Origin: an uncultured Collinsella sp.
GTDB taxonomy: Bacteria > Actinomycetota > Coriobacteriia > Coriobacteriales > Coriobacteriaceae
Assembly (NCBI GenBank): GCA_934630735.1
Contig: CAKTWK010000002.1
Coordinates: 62,001-126,000 of the forward strand
Direction: 5' to 3'
DNA: 64,000 nt
Positions 8,602-18,329 of the stretch are shown here, one piece after another. Each line of letters begins with the position of its first letter. Within the stretch, counting starts at the first letter, position 1. Both the position numbers and the translations under genes were made by a program. The notes below the pieces were generated by a model. The model had not been told where the DNA came from, searched no databases, and worked only from the letters and a program-made list of their open reading frames with translations.

Positions 8602-11379
8602 CTACCCGCGGTGACGGGCGCGGCTGTAGGGCGTATCCACCATGGGCAGATCCGGACGCAGCTTGCCGTCAAACGCGCGATAGGCATTCTGCACGGCGGG
8701 CGCCGTGGGGATCGTTGCGATCTCTCCAATGCCCTTGCCGCCGTATGCCACGGGCAGCAGCTCGTCCTTCTCCACGTAGATGGCGTGGATATCCGGAATC
8801 TCGGGCGCACGGAACAGCCCGAGCGTGCCGTACCTTGCCTGGGGCACGCAGTCCTTGAGCGGCCAGTCCTCGGTAAGCGCATAGCCCATACCCATGAGCA
8901 CGCCGCCTTCGATCTGACCCTGGATGGAGATGGGATTGACCACCTTGCCGGAATCGTGCGCGGCATAGACCTCGCTCACGCGGCCGTCATCATCCAGAAT
9001 GACCACATGCGTGGCAAAGCCGTAGCAGATGTGGCTCTTGGGGTTGGGGACGTCGGCGCCCAGCTTGTCGGTCGGCTCCAGGTACACGTAGCCAAACTCG
9101 CATCCCTCGAGCGCCTTGATGGCGGCCGCGGGATCCTGAGGATGCATACCCTGGCCGGCGACGAGCTCCTGCGTGCGCAGCTGATAGGCGCGACCGTCGT
9201 CGTACTCGATCTTGACGCCGTCACCATGGGCGCTCACCGGGGCGGTAGGCGCAGGCTTGCCGGCCTCGATGCCAACCATAGCATCGCGCAGCAGGAAGGC
9301 GGCACCGCGAACGGCCTCGCCGGTCACGACCGTCTGACGCGAGCCAGACGTGGTGCCGGAGTCGGGAGCGTTCTCGGTGGAGCACTCGCCGTTGGCGATG
9401 CAGCTCAGCGGCAGACCGCACGCCTCGGCAACGTCCTGCAAAAAGACCGTGTTGCAGCCCTGGCCGATGTCGGACGTGGCGGCATAGACCACGGCGCGGC
9501 CATCCTCGACGCGAATCTTGCAGCGGCCGGCATCGGGCAGGCCCACGCCCACGCCGGCGTTCTTCATGGCGCAGGCGATGCCGGCGTGGCCGGGATGCGC
9601 GTAGTAGACATCCTTGACCTCGAGCAGCGTCTCCTTTAGCGCCGTGGAGCAGTCGGCAATCTGGCCGTTGGGCAAAACCTCGCCCGGCTCGATGGCATTA
9701 CGGTAACGAATCTCCCACGGATCCAGGCCGACCTTCTCTGCCAGCAAGTCGATCAGGCTCTCGAGTGCAAACTCGGACTGGCACACGCCAAAGCCGCGGT
9801 ACGCACCGGCGGGCGGGTTGTTGGTGTAGTAGCCAAAACCGCGAATGTCGGTGTTCTGGTACTTGTAGGGGCCGACGGCATGCGTGCAGGCGCGCTCGAG
9901 CACCGGGCCGCACAGCGATGCGTAGGCGCCGGTATCAAAATTGATCTCGCAATCCAGGCCGGTAAAGTTGCCCTCGGCGTCGCAACCCAGCGTAAAGGTA
10001 CCGTCCATGGCATGGCGCTTGGGATGGAACGCGAGCGACTCGGCACGCGTGAGCTTGCACTTCACGGGACGCTGGAACTTATAGGCGGCGAGCGCGGCCA
10101 GGTGCTGGATGGACACGTCCTCCTTGCCGCCAAAGCCGCCACCCACGAGCATGGTCTCGACGACCACGCGCTCGGGTTCGCTATCCCAGCCAAACATGTG
10201 GGCACACTCTTTGCGCGTATCGTAGGCACCCTGGTCGGTCGACTGCACCTTGACGCCGTTCTTGTACGGGAAGGCAACGGCGCACTCGGGCTCCAAGAAG
10301 GCATGCTCGGTAAAGGGCGTGGTAAAGCGCTGCGTCACGGTAAACGCGCTCTCTGCCAGCGCCTTGGCGGCGTCGCCGCGCGTCACGTGACGGCTCTGGC
10401 ACACGTTGTCCTTGAGCTCCACCGTGTTGCCAAAGGCAAAGAAGCTGTCGTGCAGGCGCGGAGCGTCGGCAGCCCTGGCCTCGACAATGTTACGCACGGG
10501 CTCCAGCGGTTCGTAATCGATCTTTACGAGTTTCTTGGCCTTCTCGAGCGTCGCCTCGTCCTCGGCGACCACCAGCACGATGGCATCGCCCACGCAGCGG
10601 GTGATATCGCCCTGGGCGATCATGACGTCCCAGTCCTGGATAAGGTGGCCGACCTGGTTGACCGGCACGTCCTCGGCGCGCAGGATGCCCACCACACCGG
10701 GCAGGGCCTCGGCCTTGGAGGTATCGATGGAGAGCACGCGGGCGCGCGGATACTTGGAGCGCACGGCGCTGGCGTAGGTCAGACCAGGCTGATCGAGCTC
10801 GTCGATGTCGTCGGGATACTTGCCCTCGCCGAGCACCTTCTTGCGCACGTCGATGCGGAAGGCGCGCTTGCCCACGCCGTAGCCGTCGCCGCGCTCCAAG
10901 TCCTCGTCGATCTGCTTTTCTCCGCGGAGCACCGCAGCTGCCAGCGAAATGCCCTCGATGATCTTCTTGTAGCCGGTGCAGCGGCAGACGTTGCCGCGGA
11001 TGGCGTACTTGATCTGCTCCTCGCTGGGCTCGGGGTCCTCGGCGATGAGCGCCGCACCTGCCATGACCATGCCGGGGATGCAAAAACCGCACTGCACGGC
11101 GCCCACGGCGCCAAAGGCGTACACAAAGGCCTCGCGCACGTCCTCGGGCAGGCCCTCGACGGTCACGATGTTGCGACCGGCGGCAAGAGCGGTGGTCAGC
11201 ACGCACGCCTTGACGGCGGCACCGTCCACATGGATGGTACAGGTACCGCAGGCACCTTCGGAGCAGCCGTCCTTGGCGGAATGGATGTGCAGGTCGTCGC
11301 GCAGGTAGCGCAGCAGCGGCTTGTTTTGGGTCGTCGTGCGCTCGACGCCGTTAACGGTAAAAGTGAATTCCTGTGCCAT
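8602..11379 (-). CDS. xdh: Selenium-dependent xanthine dehydrogenase, 2Fe-2S and molybdenum domains fused
   Basis: A 925-residue molybdenum hydroxylase that would oxidise hypoxanthine or xanthine type purines. The N-terminal ~165 residues hold two [2Fe-2S] clusters: CSEGACGTC near residue 40, then QCGFC and NVCRCTGYKK. The rest is the Mo-cofactor domain, with VGGGFGGKED at ~413 and a C-terminal GGKGIGEIA carrying the predicted catalytic Glu at ~885. No FAD domain is present, so electrons must pass to another protein, plausibly the polyferredoxin next door. The fused layout and the ygfK/ssnA neighbours match the selenium-dependent XDH family, in which labile selenium is bound in the cofactor. 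AGGAGGG precedes the ATG. It is the last gene of the operon. Confidence 0.88.
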   Translation of the reverse strand: MAQEFTFTVNGVERTTTQNKPLLRYLRDDLHIHSAKDGCSEGACGTCTIHVDGAAVKACVLTTALAAGRNIVTVEGLPEDVREAFVYAFGAVGAVQCGFCIPGMVMAGAALIAEDPEPSEEQIKYAIRGNVCRCTGYKKIIEGISLAAAVLRGEKQIDEDLERGDGYGVGKRAFRIDVRKKVLGEGKYPDDIDELDQPGLTYASAVRSKYPRARVLSIDTSKAEALPGVVGILRAEDVPVNQVGHLIQDWDVMIAQGDITRCVGDAIVLVVAEDEATLEKAKKLVKIDYEPLEPVRNIVEARAADAPRLHDSFFAFGNTVELKDNVCQSRHVTRGDAAKALAESAFTVTQRFTTPFTEHAFLEPECAVAFPYKNGVKVQSTDQGAYDTRKECAHMFGWDSEPERVVVETMLVGGGFGGKEDVSIQHLAALAAYKFQRPVKCKLTRAESLAFHPKRHAMDGTFTLGCDAEGNFTGLDCEINFDTGAYASLCGPVLERACTHAVGPYKYQNTDIRGFGYYTNNPPAGAYRGFGVCQSEFALESLIDLLAEKVGLDPWEIRYRNAIEPGEVLPNGQIADCSTALKETLLEVKDVYYAHPGHAGIACAMKNAGVGVGLPDAGRCKIRVEDGRAVVYAATSDIGQGCNTVFLQDVAEACGLPLSCIANGECSTENAPDSGTTSGSRQTVVTGEAVRGAAFLLRDAMVGIEAGKPAPTAPVSAHGDGVKIEYDDGRAYQLRTQELVAGQGMHPQDPAAAIKALEGCEFGYVYLEPTDKLGADVPNPKSHICYGFATHVVILDDDGRVSEVYAAHDSGKVVNPISIQGQIEGGVLMGMGYALTEDWPLKDCVPQARYGTLGLFRAPEIPDIHAIYVEKDELLPVAYGGKGIGEIATIPTAPAVQNAYRAFDGKLRPDLPMVDTPYSRARHRG

Positions 11380-11391
11380 GGTGATTCCCTC

Positions 11392-11871
11392 CTACACGCC
11401 GGCGGCGATGCCGGTGCGGTCGTGGATGGCGCCATGCGGGCAGACGACGGCGCACATGCCGCACGACAGGCAGTCCGCGCCGTCGATATGGGCGCAGTTG
11501 TCCTCGATGCGGATAGCGCCGGCAGGGCACTTTTTAGCGCACATGCCGCAACCGATGCAGCTCGTGTCGCAGATCTTGCGCGCAATGGCGCCCTTATCGG
11601 TGTTGTTGCAGCGCACCAGGATGTTCTGGTAGCCGGGAACGAAGGCAATCACGCGCTGCGGGCACGCCATGCCGCACAGGCCACAGCCCGTGCACTTGGA
11701 GCGGTCCACGCGGGCGATGCCATCGACCAGCGCAATGGCGCCGCGGGGGCAGGCCGTGACGCAGGCGCCACAGCCAATGCAGCCTTCGCTGCAGCGGGCG
11801 TCGCCGCCTGCGGAGGCGCAACCGCTTCCGCAGGCAACGTAGGCCACGTTATGTTGAATGGATTTGGCCAT
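11392..11871 (-). CDS. Polyferredoxin, four [4Fe-4S] motifs
   Basis: A 159-residue iron-sulfur protein with four CxxCxxCxxxC-type clusters: CIGCGACVTACP, CTGCGLCGMACP, CIGCGMCAKKCP and CLSCGMCAVVCP. An extra N-terminal Cys cluster (CGSGCASAGGDARC) resembles that of RnfB-type ferredoxins. It probably carries electrons between the xanthine dehydrogenase (12 bp downstream) and YgfK (11 bp upstream). The tight spacing shows co-transcription. No signal peptide or membrane segment, so it is cytoplasmic. Confidence 0.85.
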   Translation of the reverse strand: MAKSIQHNVAYVACGSGCASAGGDARCSEGCIGCGACVTACPRGAIALVDGIARVDRSKCTGCGLCGMACPQRVIAFVPGYQNILVRCNNTDKGAIARKICDTSCIGCGMCAKKCPAGAIRIEDNCAHIDGADCLSCGMCAVVCPHGAIHDRTGIAAGV

Positions 11872-11882
11872 AAGAGACTCGC

Positions 11883-14882
11883 CTATTTCTTAAGGAGATA
11901 CGGATAGTTGTCGCGCACGGCCTTGATGGTCAGGCGGACGGCCTCGGGAAGACCGGTATTGACGGCATCGACCGAGACGGTGCGGACCGTGCCGGCGACG
12001 CGGACCTTAAAGTGATCCTCGTCCACGGCCAGGAAGCCCTCGTTCTCGGAGTTCTCCATGTCCTGCTCGCTCCAGAACAGGGTGAGCTTGTCCTTGTAGG
12101 GACGACCCTCCTGGTAGGGGCAGAACACGGCGCAGTTGCCGCACTCGTTGCACATACCGTCGACGTGGACGACCTGATGCTTAGCCAGGCCCGGCACCTT
12201 AATAGCAACGTTGGCGCGGTTGGGGCACACGTCGCAGCAGACCTCGCACACCGAGCCGCAGCCCAGGCAGCGAGTCTTGGTGCAGTTGCGCTTGTCGCGG
12301 CACAGCGACCCCTTGCGCTCATAGCAGGTGTCCTCGCGGCCGGCCTGCTCGTTGCAGTCGGCGTACTTGTTAAAGTCCACGTCGGCAATGGCACGGGCGA
12401 CCTCGGCGGCGTCGGCGATAGCCTCGACCACGGTGGCGGGACCGCGGCGACAGTCGCCCGCAGCCCAGACGCCCTCAACACCGGTGGAGGTGGCGGCAAG
12501 ACGGCCACGACGGTCATGCTCGACGCCCGCGGCATCGTACAGGCTGGCATCGATGCCCTCGCCCACGGCGCAGATCACCGTGGTGGCGGAAAGCTCGACG
12601 GTCTCGCCCGTGGCGACGGGGCTGCGACGGCCGCTTGCATCCGGCTCGCCAAGCTCCATAACGTCGCAGGTCAGCACGGCGCCGTTGAGTGCCTTGGGCG
12701 CCAGCAGCTCGCAGAACTCAACGCCGTCGGCAAGAGCAAGATCGAGCTCTTCCTCGTCGGCGGGCATCTGCTTCTTGGTGCGGCGATACACCAGACGCAC
12801 GTTCTTCACGCCTGCCAGGCGCTTGGCCACGCGGGCGGCGTCCATGGCGGTGTTGCCGGCACCAATGACCACGACGTCCTCGCCCAGCTCAAGCTTCTCG
12901 CCCTTCTTGGCGGCCTCGAGGAACTCCAGCACGTCGAGCTCGGCACCCTCGCCCAGGCCCGCAGAGCCGGGCATCCAGGCACCGGTGGCCACGACCACGT
13001 CGGTAAAGCCCTGGGCCTTGAGCTCGTCAATGGACTCCACGCGGGCGTTAAGCTGAACCTTGGCGCCAAAGGCCAGGCAGAGCTCGGCGTCGTGCGAGAT
13101 ATCGTCGCTGGTGATACGGAACTCGGGGATTACGTGACGGACCACACCGCCGAGCGAATCGCGGGCCTCAAAGATGGTAACGGGCACGCCGACACGCGTC
13201 AGGAAGAACGCCGTCGCCAGGCCGGCCGGACCGCCACCGATAACGGCAACGTTGCGCTCGCCGTCGTTGGCGATAGCCTGGGCGCGCAGCTTGGGCAGCA
13301 CGGCGGTCATTGCCTCGCGGGCGGCCTTGAGCTTGCTGGCGCGAATCTGGGCGCCCTCGGGCTCGTAGAATGCGCGCTCGCAGGCACGGCCGCAGGGATG
13401 CGGGCAGATGATGCCGGTAATGAACGGCAGGGCGTTGCGCTCGATGATGATGTTGAGTGCGTCCTCGTAGCGGCCCTCGTCAACAGCCGCCAGGTAGGCG
13501 GGAATATCCTGCTGGATGGGGCAGCTCGTGCGGCACGGCGTGGTAAAGCAGTCGGAAAGCGGGCTTTTGCCGGCGACCTTGCGGTCGGGCAGCGGGCGCA
13601 GCGGCTTCTTGTAGAGCGGGTTGGTAAGCGAGTCGGCCTGGATCGCAGTCACGGCCTCGAGCGAGACGCCCGCGAACGGCTTACCGTCCAGGTCGGCAAA
13701 CTCGCCGGCCATCTGGCTAAAGCGCTCGTAGCCACCGGGCTTGAGCACGTCGGTCGCGAGGGTAACGGGCCAAATGCCGGCGTCATACAGGGCGCGGATG
13801 TTGTAAACCGTGGCACCGCCGGAGTAGCTGATGCGCAGCTTGCCATCGAACTGCTCGGTAATGCGACGGGCGGCCTCGATGGTCAGCGAGAACAGCGAAC
13901 GGCCGGACATGTACATCTCGGTGGAGGGCAGCTCGTCCCTGGTCACATCGACGGGGAACGTGTTGGTCAGCTTGACGCCAAACTCCAGGCCGCGCTCGGC
14001 ACACAGGGCAATCAGGCGCTCGAACATGGGCACGGCGTCGACCCACTGCAGGTCCTCGCGGAAGTGCGTGTCATCGAAGACGATGTAGTCAAAGCCCAGC
14101 TCGTTGAGGCGCTGGCGGGCAAACTCATAGCCCAGCAGCGTGGGGTTGCACTTGATGTAGGTGTTGAGGCCCTTCTCGGTGATCAGATAGGTCGCGATGC
14201 GCTCGATCTCCGCCGGCGGGCAGCCGTGCAGGGTAGACTCGGTGATGGAGTTGGACACGCGCGCCGGGATGGACTCGACAAACGCGGCATCGACATGCTC
14301 AAACTTGTCCAGGTTAGCGAGCGCCCACGTGCGGCACTCGTTCCAGACGTCAGAGCCGCTGGCGTCCTTCATGCCCTCGATGTAGGCGTCGACCTTGGGG
14401 CTCTTAATACCCTCGAGGTCATAACCCACGGACATGTTGAAGACAAAGCCGTCCGGGCTGCCCAGACCGTACTCGCGAGCGATCAGGTGGCAGGCGAACC
14501 ATGCCTTCACGTACTCGGCAAAGGCCTGCGGAACCTCGAGCTCGGTCGACCATTCGCAGTTGTAGCACTCGTCCTGAGCCACGATGCAGGGCTTGTTCAC
14601 ACACTTGGAGAGCTCCTCGCCGTCCATAACCTGAACAGTCTTGAGCTCAAAGAAGCGAGAGCCAGCCACATAGGATGCCACGATGTTCTGGGCAAGCTGC
14701 GTATTGGGACCGGCAGCCGGGCCAAACGGAGTCTCGATGCGCTCGTCAAAAATGGGAAGCGCGCCCTCCTGGTTGGCCGTGACCATCTTGCGAACGCCAA
14801 AGACGGCGCCCTGGGTCTTGTGCTCCTCGATGATCCAGTTCATCAGCTGCGAAAACGGGATCGGCCTCATAATGTCGCTCAT
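11883..14882 (-). CDS. ygfK: YgfK-type FAD/Fe-S oxidoreductase (putative selenate reductase family)
   Basis: A 999-residue protein, close to the ~1030 of E. coli YgfK. The N-terminal ~430 residues resemble a dihydropyrimidine dehydrogenase-like barrel. Then comes a GltD-type module: a cysteine cluster CTTPCRTSCPIQQDIPAYL (~445), an FAD-binding GGGPAGLATAFFL (~545) and an NAD(P)-binding VVIGAGNTAMDAARVA. A C-terminal ferredoxin-like part has CNECGNCAVFCPY (~910). It likely transfers electrons between NAD(P)H and the operon's ferredoxin. The start is set at MSDIM because AGAGGAG lies 7 nt ahead; the longer upstream frame (to 15005) is unsupported and crosses hairpins. Database names as selenate reductase are not proven by sequence. 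Confidence 0.85.
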   Translation of the reverse strand: MSDIMRPIPFSQLMNWIIEEHKTQGAVFGVRKMVTANQEGALPIFDERIETPFGPAAGPNTQLAQNIVASYVAGSRFFELKTVQVMDGEELSKCVNKPCIVAQDECYNCEWSTELEVPQAFAEYVKAWFACHLIAREYGLGSPDGFVFNMSVGYDLEGIKSPKVDAYIEGMKDASGSDVWNECRTWALANLDKFEHVDAAFVESIPARVSNSITESTLHGCPPAEIERIATYLITEKGLNTYIKCNPTLLGYEFARQRLNELGFDYIVFDDTHFREDLQWVDAVPMFERLIALCAERGLEFGVKLTNTFPVDVTRDELPSTEMYMSGRSLFSLTIEAARRITEQFDGKLRISYSGGATVYNIRALYDAGIWPVTLATDVLKPGGYERFSQMAGEFADLDGKPFAGVSLEAVTAIQADSLTNPLYKKPLRPLPDRKVAGKSPLSDCFTTPCRTSCPIQQDIPAYLAAVDEGRYEDALNIIIERNALPFITGIICPHPCGRACERAFYEPEGAQIRASKLKAAREAMTAVLPKLRAQAIANDGERNVAVIGGGPAGLATAFFLTRVGVPVTIFEARDSLGGVVRHVIPEFRITSDDISHDAELCLAFGAKVQLNARVESIDELKAQGFTDVVVATGAWMPGSAGLGEGAELDVLEFLEAAKKGEKLELGEDVVVIGAGNTAMDAARVAKRLAGVKNVRLVYRRTKKQMPADEEELDLALADGVEFCELLAPKALNGAVLTCDVMELGEPDASGRRSPVATGETVELSATTVICAVGEGIDASLYDAAGVEHDRRGRLAATSTGVEGVWAAGDCRRGPATVVEAIADAAEVARAIADVDFNKYADCNEQAGREDTCYERKGSLCRDKRNCTKTRCLGCGSVCEVCCDVCPNRANVAIKVPGLAKHQVVHVDGMCNECGNCAVFCPYQEGRPYKDKLTLFWSEQDMENSENEGFLAVDEDHFKVRVAGTVRTVSVDAVNTGLPEAVRLTIKAVRDNYPYLLKK

Positions 14883-14980
14883 AGTGAGCTCCTCTCTGTA
14901 ACGCCCGGCGAGACCGCGCGGCGGGCGCAAATACGGCGTAGCGCTAGCACAGCGCCGGCGACCCCGCGGAGGTCGCCTAT

Positions 14981-15016
14981 ACGCGCGTCGGATGCAGCGA
15001 AACATCCGACGCGCGT
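14981..15016. repeat. Perfect 14-bp stem-loop between ssnA and ygfK
   Basis: ACGCGCGTCGGATG (14981-14994) pairs perfectly with 15003-15016 across an 8-nt loop, 15 nt past the ssnA stop. There is no T-tract, so it is more likely an mRNA-stabilising or processing hairpin than a terminator. Confidence 0.8.
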
Positions 15017-15031
15017 GAATCTACTTGCTAA

Positions 15032-16387
15032 TTAGTAGGCGCGATCGTTGAGCGTGCTCCAAAGCTTCTTGGACTCAGCCATGGTCCACGCGTTGATCTT
15101 TTCCTCATCAATGCCAACAAACTCGCGATCCTTGTACAGGACGCGGCCGTTGATGATGGTGGTGCGGCAGTTTTTGCCCATCATGCCAAAGAGCATGTGG
15201 CCGTCGATGTTCTCCTCGCTCAGCGGCGTAAAGGGCTTGTAGTCCATGACGATGACGTCGGCGGCAGCGCCGGCCTCGAGCACACCGAGCTTGCGATCGA
15301 AGTACTTGCTGGCCATCTTGGCGTTGTTCTCGAACAGCATGGTCATGGCCTCGCACCAGCCCACGTTGGGCATGGCGGCGTTGTGGCGCTGAATGATCAG
15401 GAAGACCTTGAGGCTCTCGAGCATATCGTGGGTGTAGGCGTCGGTGCCCATGCACACGGGGATGCCGCGGCGGAAGAACTCGAGCACGGGGGCGCAGCCC
15501 ACGGCGTTGCCCATATTGGATTCGGGGTTGTTGACGAGCCAGGTACCGGACTCCTTGACGATATCCATCTCGGCAGGCGTCACGTGGATGCAGTGGCCGA
15601 GCATGGTGTCGGGACCCAGCAGGTTGTGCTGCAGCAGGCGCTCGACGGGGCTGATGCCACCACGGTTGAGGCGGGAGTCCCACACGTCATTCATGCCCTC
15701 GCACACATGGATGTGGAAGCCGGTCAGGCCGTTGTTGGCCTCGGCCATCTTGTCCATGGTCTCGTCCGAAAGCGTAAAGGTGGCGTGACCGCCAAACATG
15801 GCGGCGATCATGTGGTTGTCGTTATCGCGACGCTCCTTGGCGGCCCACTGGGCAAATTCGGCGTTCTCGGCAATGGCCTGGTCGCATTTTTCCTGACCGC
15901 GGCGGTCGGAGACCTCGTAGCACAGGCACGAACGCATGCCCAGCTCCTGCGCGGCATCCTTAATGGCAAAGAGGCTGCCCGGAATCTCGCAGAAGCTCGC
16001 GTGGTGATCGAAGATCGTGGTGACGCCATCGCGGATGGAGTCCAGAATCGTGGCATAGGCGCTGGCCTTGGTGCCGTCGAGCGTCAGGTTGTCGTCGATC
16101 TTCCACCACTGCTGCTCAAGATTCTCCAGGAAGTTGGTGGGGTTGCAGCCCTTAATGGCAAGGCCGCGAGCCAGACCCGAGTAGATGTGGGTGTGGCAGT
16201 TGATGAGTCCGGGCATGATGAGGTTGCCCCGGGCGTCGACGTACTCGGCATCCGGGTACTTGGCCTTGAGCTCGCACTCGGGGCCCACTTCGACGATCGT
16301 ATCTCCGTCAATGGCGACCGCACCGTTGGGAATGAACGGGGCCTGCGCGTTGCGGGTAAAGACGGAACCGTTAGCGACCAGAAGCAT
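15032..16387 (-). CDS. ssnA: SsnA-type putative aminohydrolase
   Basis: A 451-residue metal-dependent hydrolase of the amidohydrolase superfamily (ATZ/TRZ subfamily), of SsnA length. Metal ligands are visible: HTHIYSG (~62), GFHIHVCEG, GHCIHVTPAEM and GTDAYTHDML. It is expected to deaminate or hydrolyse a purine-like ring, in line with the xanthine dehydrogenase and permease of the operon. The start ATG at 16387 has AAGGGAG 7 nt ahead; an ATG six codons earlier would place that site inside the gene. A TCAGAGG/CCTCTGA hairpin lies just upstream of the ribosome binding site and may affect translation. Confidence 0.85.
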   Translation of the reverse strand: MLLVANGSVFTRNAQAPFIPNGAVAIDGDTIVEVGPECELKAKYPDAEYVDARGNLIMPGLINCHTHIYSGLARGLAIKGCNPTNFLENLEQQWWKIDDNLTLDGTKASAYATILDSIRDGVTTIFDHHASFCEIPGSLFAIKDAAQELGMRSCLCYEVSDRRGQEKCDQAIAENAEFAQWAAKERRDNDNHMIAAMFGGHATFTLSDETMDKMAEANNGLTGFHIHVCEGMNDVWDSRLNRGGISPVERLLQHNLLGPDTMLGHCIHVTPAEMDIVKESGTWLVNNPESNMGNAVGCAPVLEFFRRGIPVCMGTDAYTHDMLESLKVFLIIQRHNAAMPNVGWCEAMTMLFENNAKMASKYFDRKLGVLEAGAAADVIVMDYKPFTPLSEENIDGHMLFGMMGKNCRTTIINGRVLYKDREFVGIDEEKINAWTMAESKKLWSTLNDRAY

Positions 16388-16405
16388 GGATGCTCCCTTC
16401 AACAT

Positions 16406-16565
16406 CAGAGGCGGGGTTTGACACCTCTGACATGGCGGAGTGCGAAGCGCCGGCCTACACCGGAAACGGGCCCTCTCCCGTCAACGCTTCACCAAAGGGA
16501 CAAACCCTTTGAAGTGCGGCTTGACGCCGCATGACGTCGGCGGACGAGGCGATGCGCCCGCCGAC
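16406..16565. repeat. Four successive stem-loops between permease and ssnA
   Basis: Stems: TCAGAGG/CCTCTGA (16406-16431), AAAGGG/CCCTTT (16494-16510), TGCGGC/GCCGCA (16515-16531) and GTCGGCGG/CCGCCGAC (16536-16565). None has a T-run, so they probably set differential expression within one transcript. Confidence 0.65.
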
Positions 16566-16582
16566 GAATAGCACCGAATTGG

Positions 16583-17977
16583 TTACTTCTTGCTCTCGGG
16601 CAAGACCAGATCCACGGCAGCGTCCTTGGCGGCATCGATGTGCTGAGCCACGACCGGCGTCTGCGGAAGGATCAGGTTAAGGACAATGGCCATGATGGCG
16701 GTGGGGGTCACGGCATTGGAGCCGATGACGGTGGACACCCAGGTGGGCATACCCTCGCCGGCAAGGCAACCGCTGGCCATCCAGATACCCAGGCCAAAGA
16801 CGACGGAGGTACCGACGATGGTGGTAGTGCGCTGCGTAAGGCCCTCGCGGGTGAACATGCGCACGCCGTTCATGGTGATGGTGCCAAAGACGCCGACGGT
16901 CGCGCCGCCGATGACGGGCTGCGGGATAGCGGAAAGGACGGCAGAGAGCTGCGGGAACAGGCCGGCGATGGCAAAGACGGCCGCGATGATCACAAAGACC
17001 CACTTGTTGACGACCTTGTTGGAGCAGATGATACCCACGTTCTGGCCAAGGGCGCTGGTGGGAAGACCGCCCAGCAGGCCGCCGACCATAGAGGTGAGGC
17101 CCTGGGACACGATAGCGCCGGAGAGCTCGCGCTCGGTGGGCATACGGTCGATGGAACCCAGGCAGGCGGCGGAAACGTCACCGATAACCTGGATGGCAAC
17201 CATGGGGAACACAACAGCGAGGGTAATGCAGACCTCGGGATCAAACTCGAGCGCGTAGGGCATGAGCTTGGGAAGGGCGAAGACCTGAGCGGTGGCGACG
17301 CTGGAGAAGTCGATCATGCCAAAGGGGATCGAAACGATCATGCCAGCGATCATGCCAAAGAACACGGATCCCAGCTTGAGCGTGCCCTTGCCAAAGTTGG
17401 CGAGCGCAAAGACCACGGCGAAGGTGATAAGAGCGACGCACCAGGCCTGCGGAGTGCCCCACAGCGGCGTACCCATACCGCCGGCCATATACTTGACGGC
17501 CGTGGGATACAGCGAAACGCCGATGGAGAAGATGACCGTACCGGTCACGACGGGCGGGAACAGCCACTTGATCTTGCTGTAGGCCAGACCAAAGAGGACC
17601 GCGACGGCGCCGCCGACGATCTCGCCGCCCAGCAGCGCACCAAAGCTAAAGCCCGAGGCACCCATGGCCTGCAGGGCCGGCAAGAACGCGAACGAAACGC
17701 CCATGACGATGGGCAGGCCGCCGCCGATGCGACGGAAGGGAGCGAAGGCCTGAAGGGCCGTGTCGATTGCCGAAAGAATGAGCGCGACCTGGATGATGTC
17801 GGTACTCTGCTGGCTATTAAAGCCGTAGACGCCGGCCATGATGACAGCCGGGGTGATGATACCGGCAAACGAAGCCAGTACGTGCTGAAGGGCACACGGG
17901 ATCATTTCTTTAACGGGAGGCATGCCTTCACGAGTGAACAGGGCTTCGGTGCCGTTCTTAACCGTCTCCTGGGTCAT
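16583..17977 (-). CDS. NCS2-family nucleobase (xanthine/uracil-type) permease
   Basis: A 464-residue membrane protein of nucleobase:cation symporter-2 type with about 12-14 hydrophobic segments. The family core is visible: VFPMVAIQVIGDVSAACLG, then SGAIVSQGLTSMVGGLLGG and SALGQNVGIICSN, corresponding to the conserved QN-x-G region. It sits first in the minus-strand purine operon and probably imports xanthine, urate or a similar purine; exact specificity is not readable. The start at MTQET is preceded by GAGGATTGGTGG. It is transcribed divergently from a YheO-type regulator. Confidence 0.88.
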   Translation of the reverse strand: MTQETVKNGTEALFTREGMPPVKEMIPCALQHVLASFAGIITPAVIMAGVYGFNSQQSTDIIQVALILSAIDTALQAFAPFRRIGGGLPIVMGVSFAFLPALQAMGASGFSFGALLGGEIVGGAVAVLFGLAYSKIKWLFPPVVTGTVIFSIGVSLYPTAVKYMAGGMGTPLWGTPQAWCVALITFAVVFALANFGKGTLKLGSVFFGMIAGMIVSIPFGMIDFSSVATAQVFALPKLMPYALEFDPEVCITLAVVFPMVAIQVIGDVSAACLGSIDRMPTERELSGAIVSQGLTSMVGGLLGGLPTSALGQNVGIICSNKVVNKWVFVIIAAVFAIAGLFPQLSAVLSAIPQPVIGGATVGVFGTITMNGVRMFTREGLTQRTTTIVGTSVVFGLGIWMASGCLAGEGMPTWVSTVIGSNAVTPTAIMAIVLNLILPQTPVVAQHIDAAKDAAVDLVLPESKK

Positions 17978-18329
17978 TTGACCACCAATCCTCGAAATAG
18001 TTGTTTTCGCATCTAACGCTCTATTGTGACGCAGTGCGGGGTTGAGGTTGTGCCTTCGTTGCATATCGTATTAAATATGATTCTCATTCTCAATAATAAT
18101 TTTTTGTTATCAGACTATTCTTCAGCTGAGATAATGCATTTCCGCAGGTCAGAAAAGTGTCTGGTTAAAATAACATCTAACTTTTCTTTTGGTCAACCGT
18201 TTACCGCCAAATTCCTACCGTTCGTCTGTATTACGCAATGTACCTGCGGATATACGAGATGAAGAGCAGCGTGTTACCATGAGAAAAAATTGTTATGAAC
18301 ATCTCCGATTTCACCCAAAGGAGTTGCCC
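17978..18329. other. AT-rich divergent control region
   Basis: This 352-nt intergenic stretch separates the purine operon (minus) from the YheO-type regulator (plus). The 18060-18200 part is far more AT-rich than its surroundings and should hold both promoters. I could not settle on a specific -10/-35 pair or operator, and no riboswitch fold is recognisable. Confidence 0.5.

Noticed and set aside
8482-18016. Several long plus-strand open frames opposite the purine operon (for example 9880-11907, 12012-15035, 15197-16534)
   Set aside because: All are antisense to clearly recognised enzymes and translate to low-complexity Gly/Ala/His-rich sequence without motifs.
17978-18329. Purine riboswitch ahead of the permease
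   Set aside because: I looked for the three-way junction with conserved loop bases and found none; the divergent regulator better explains control.
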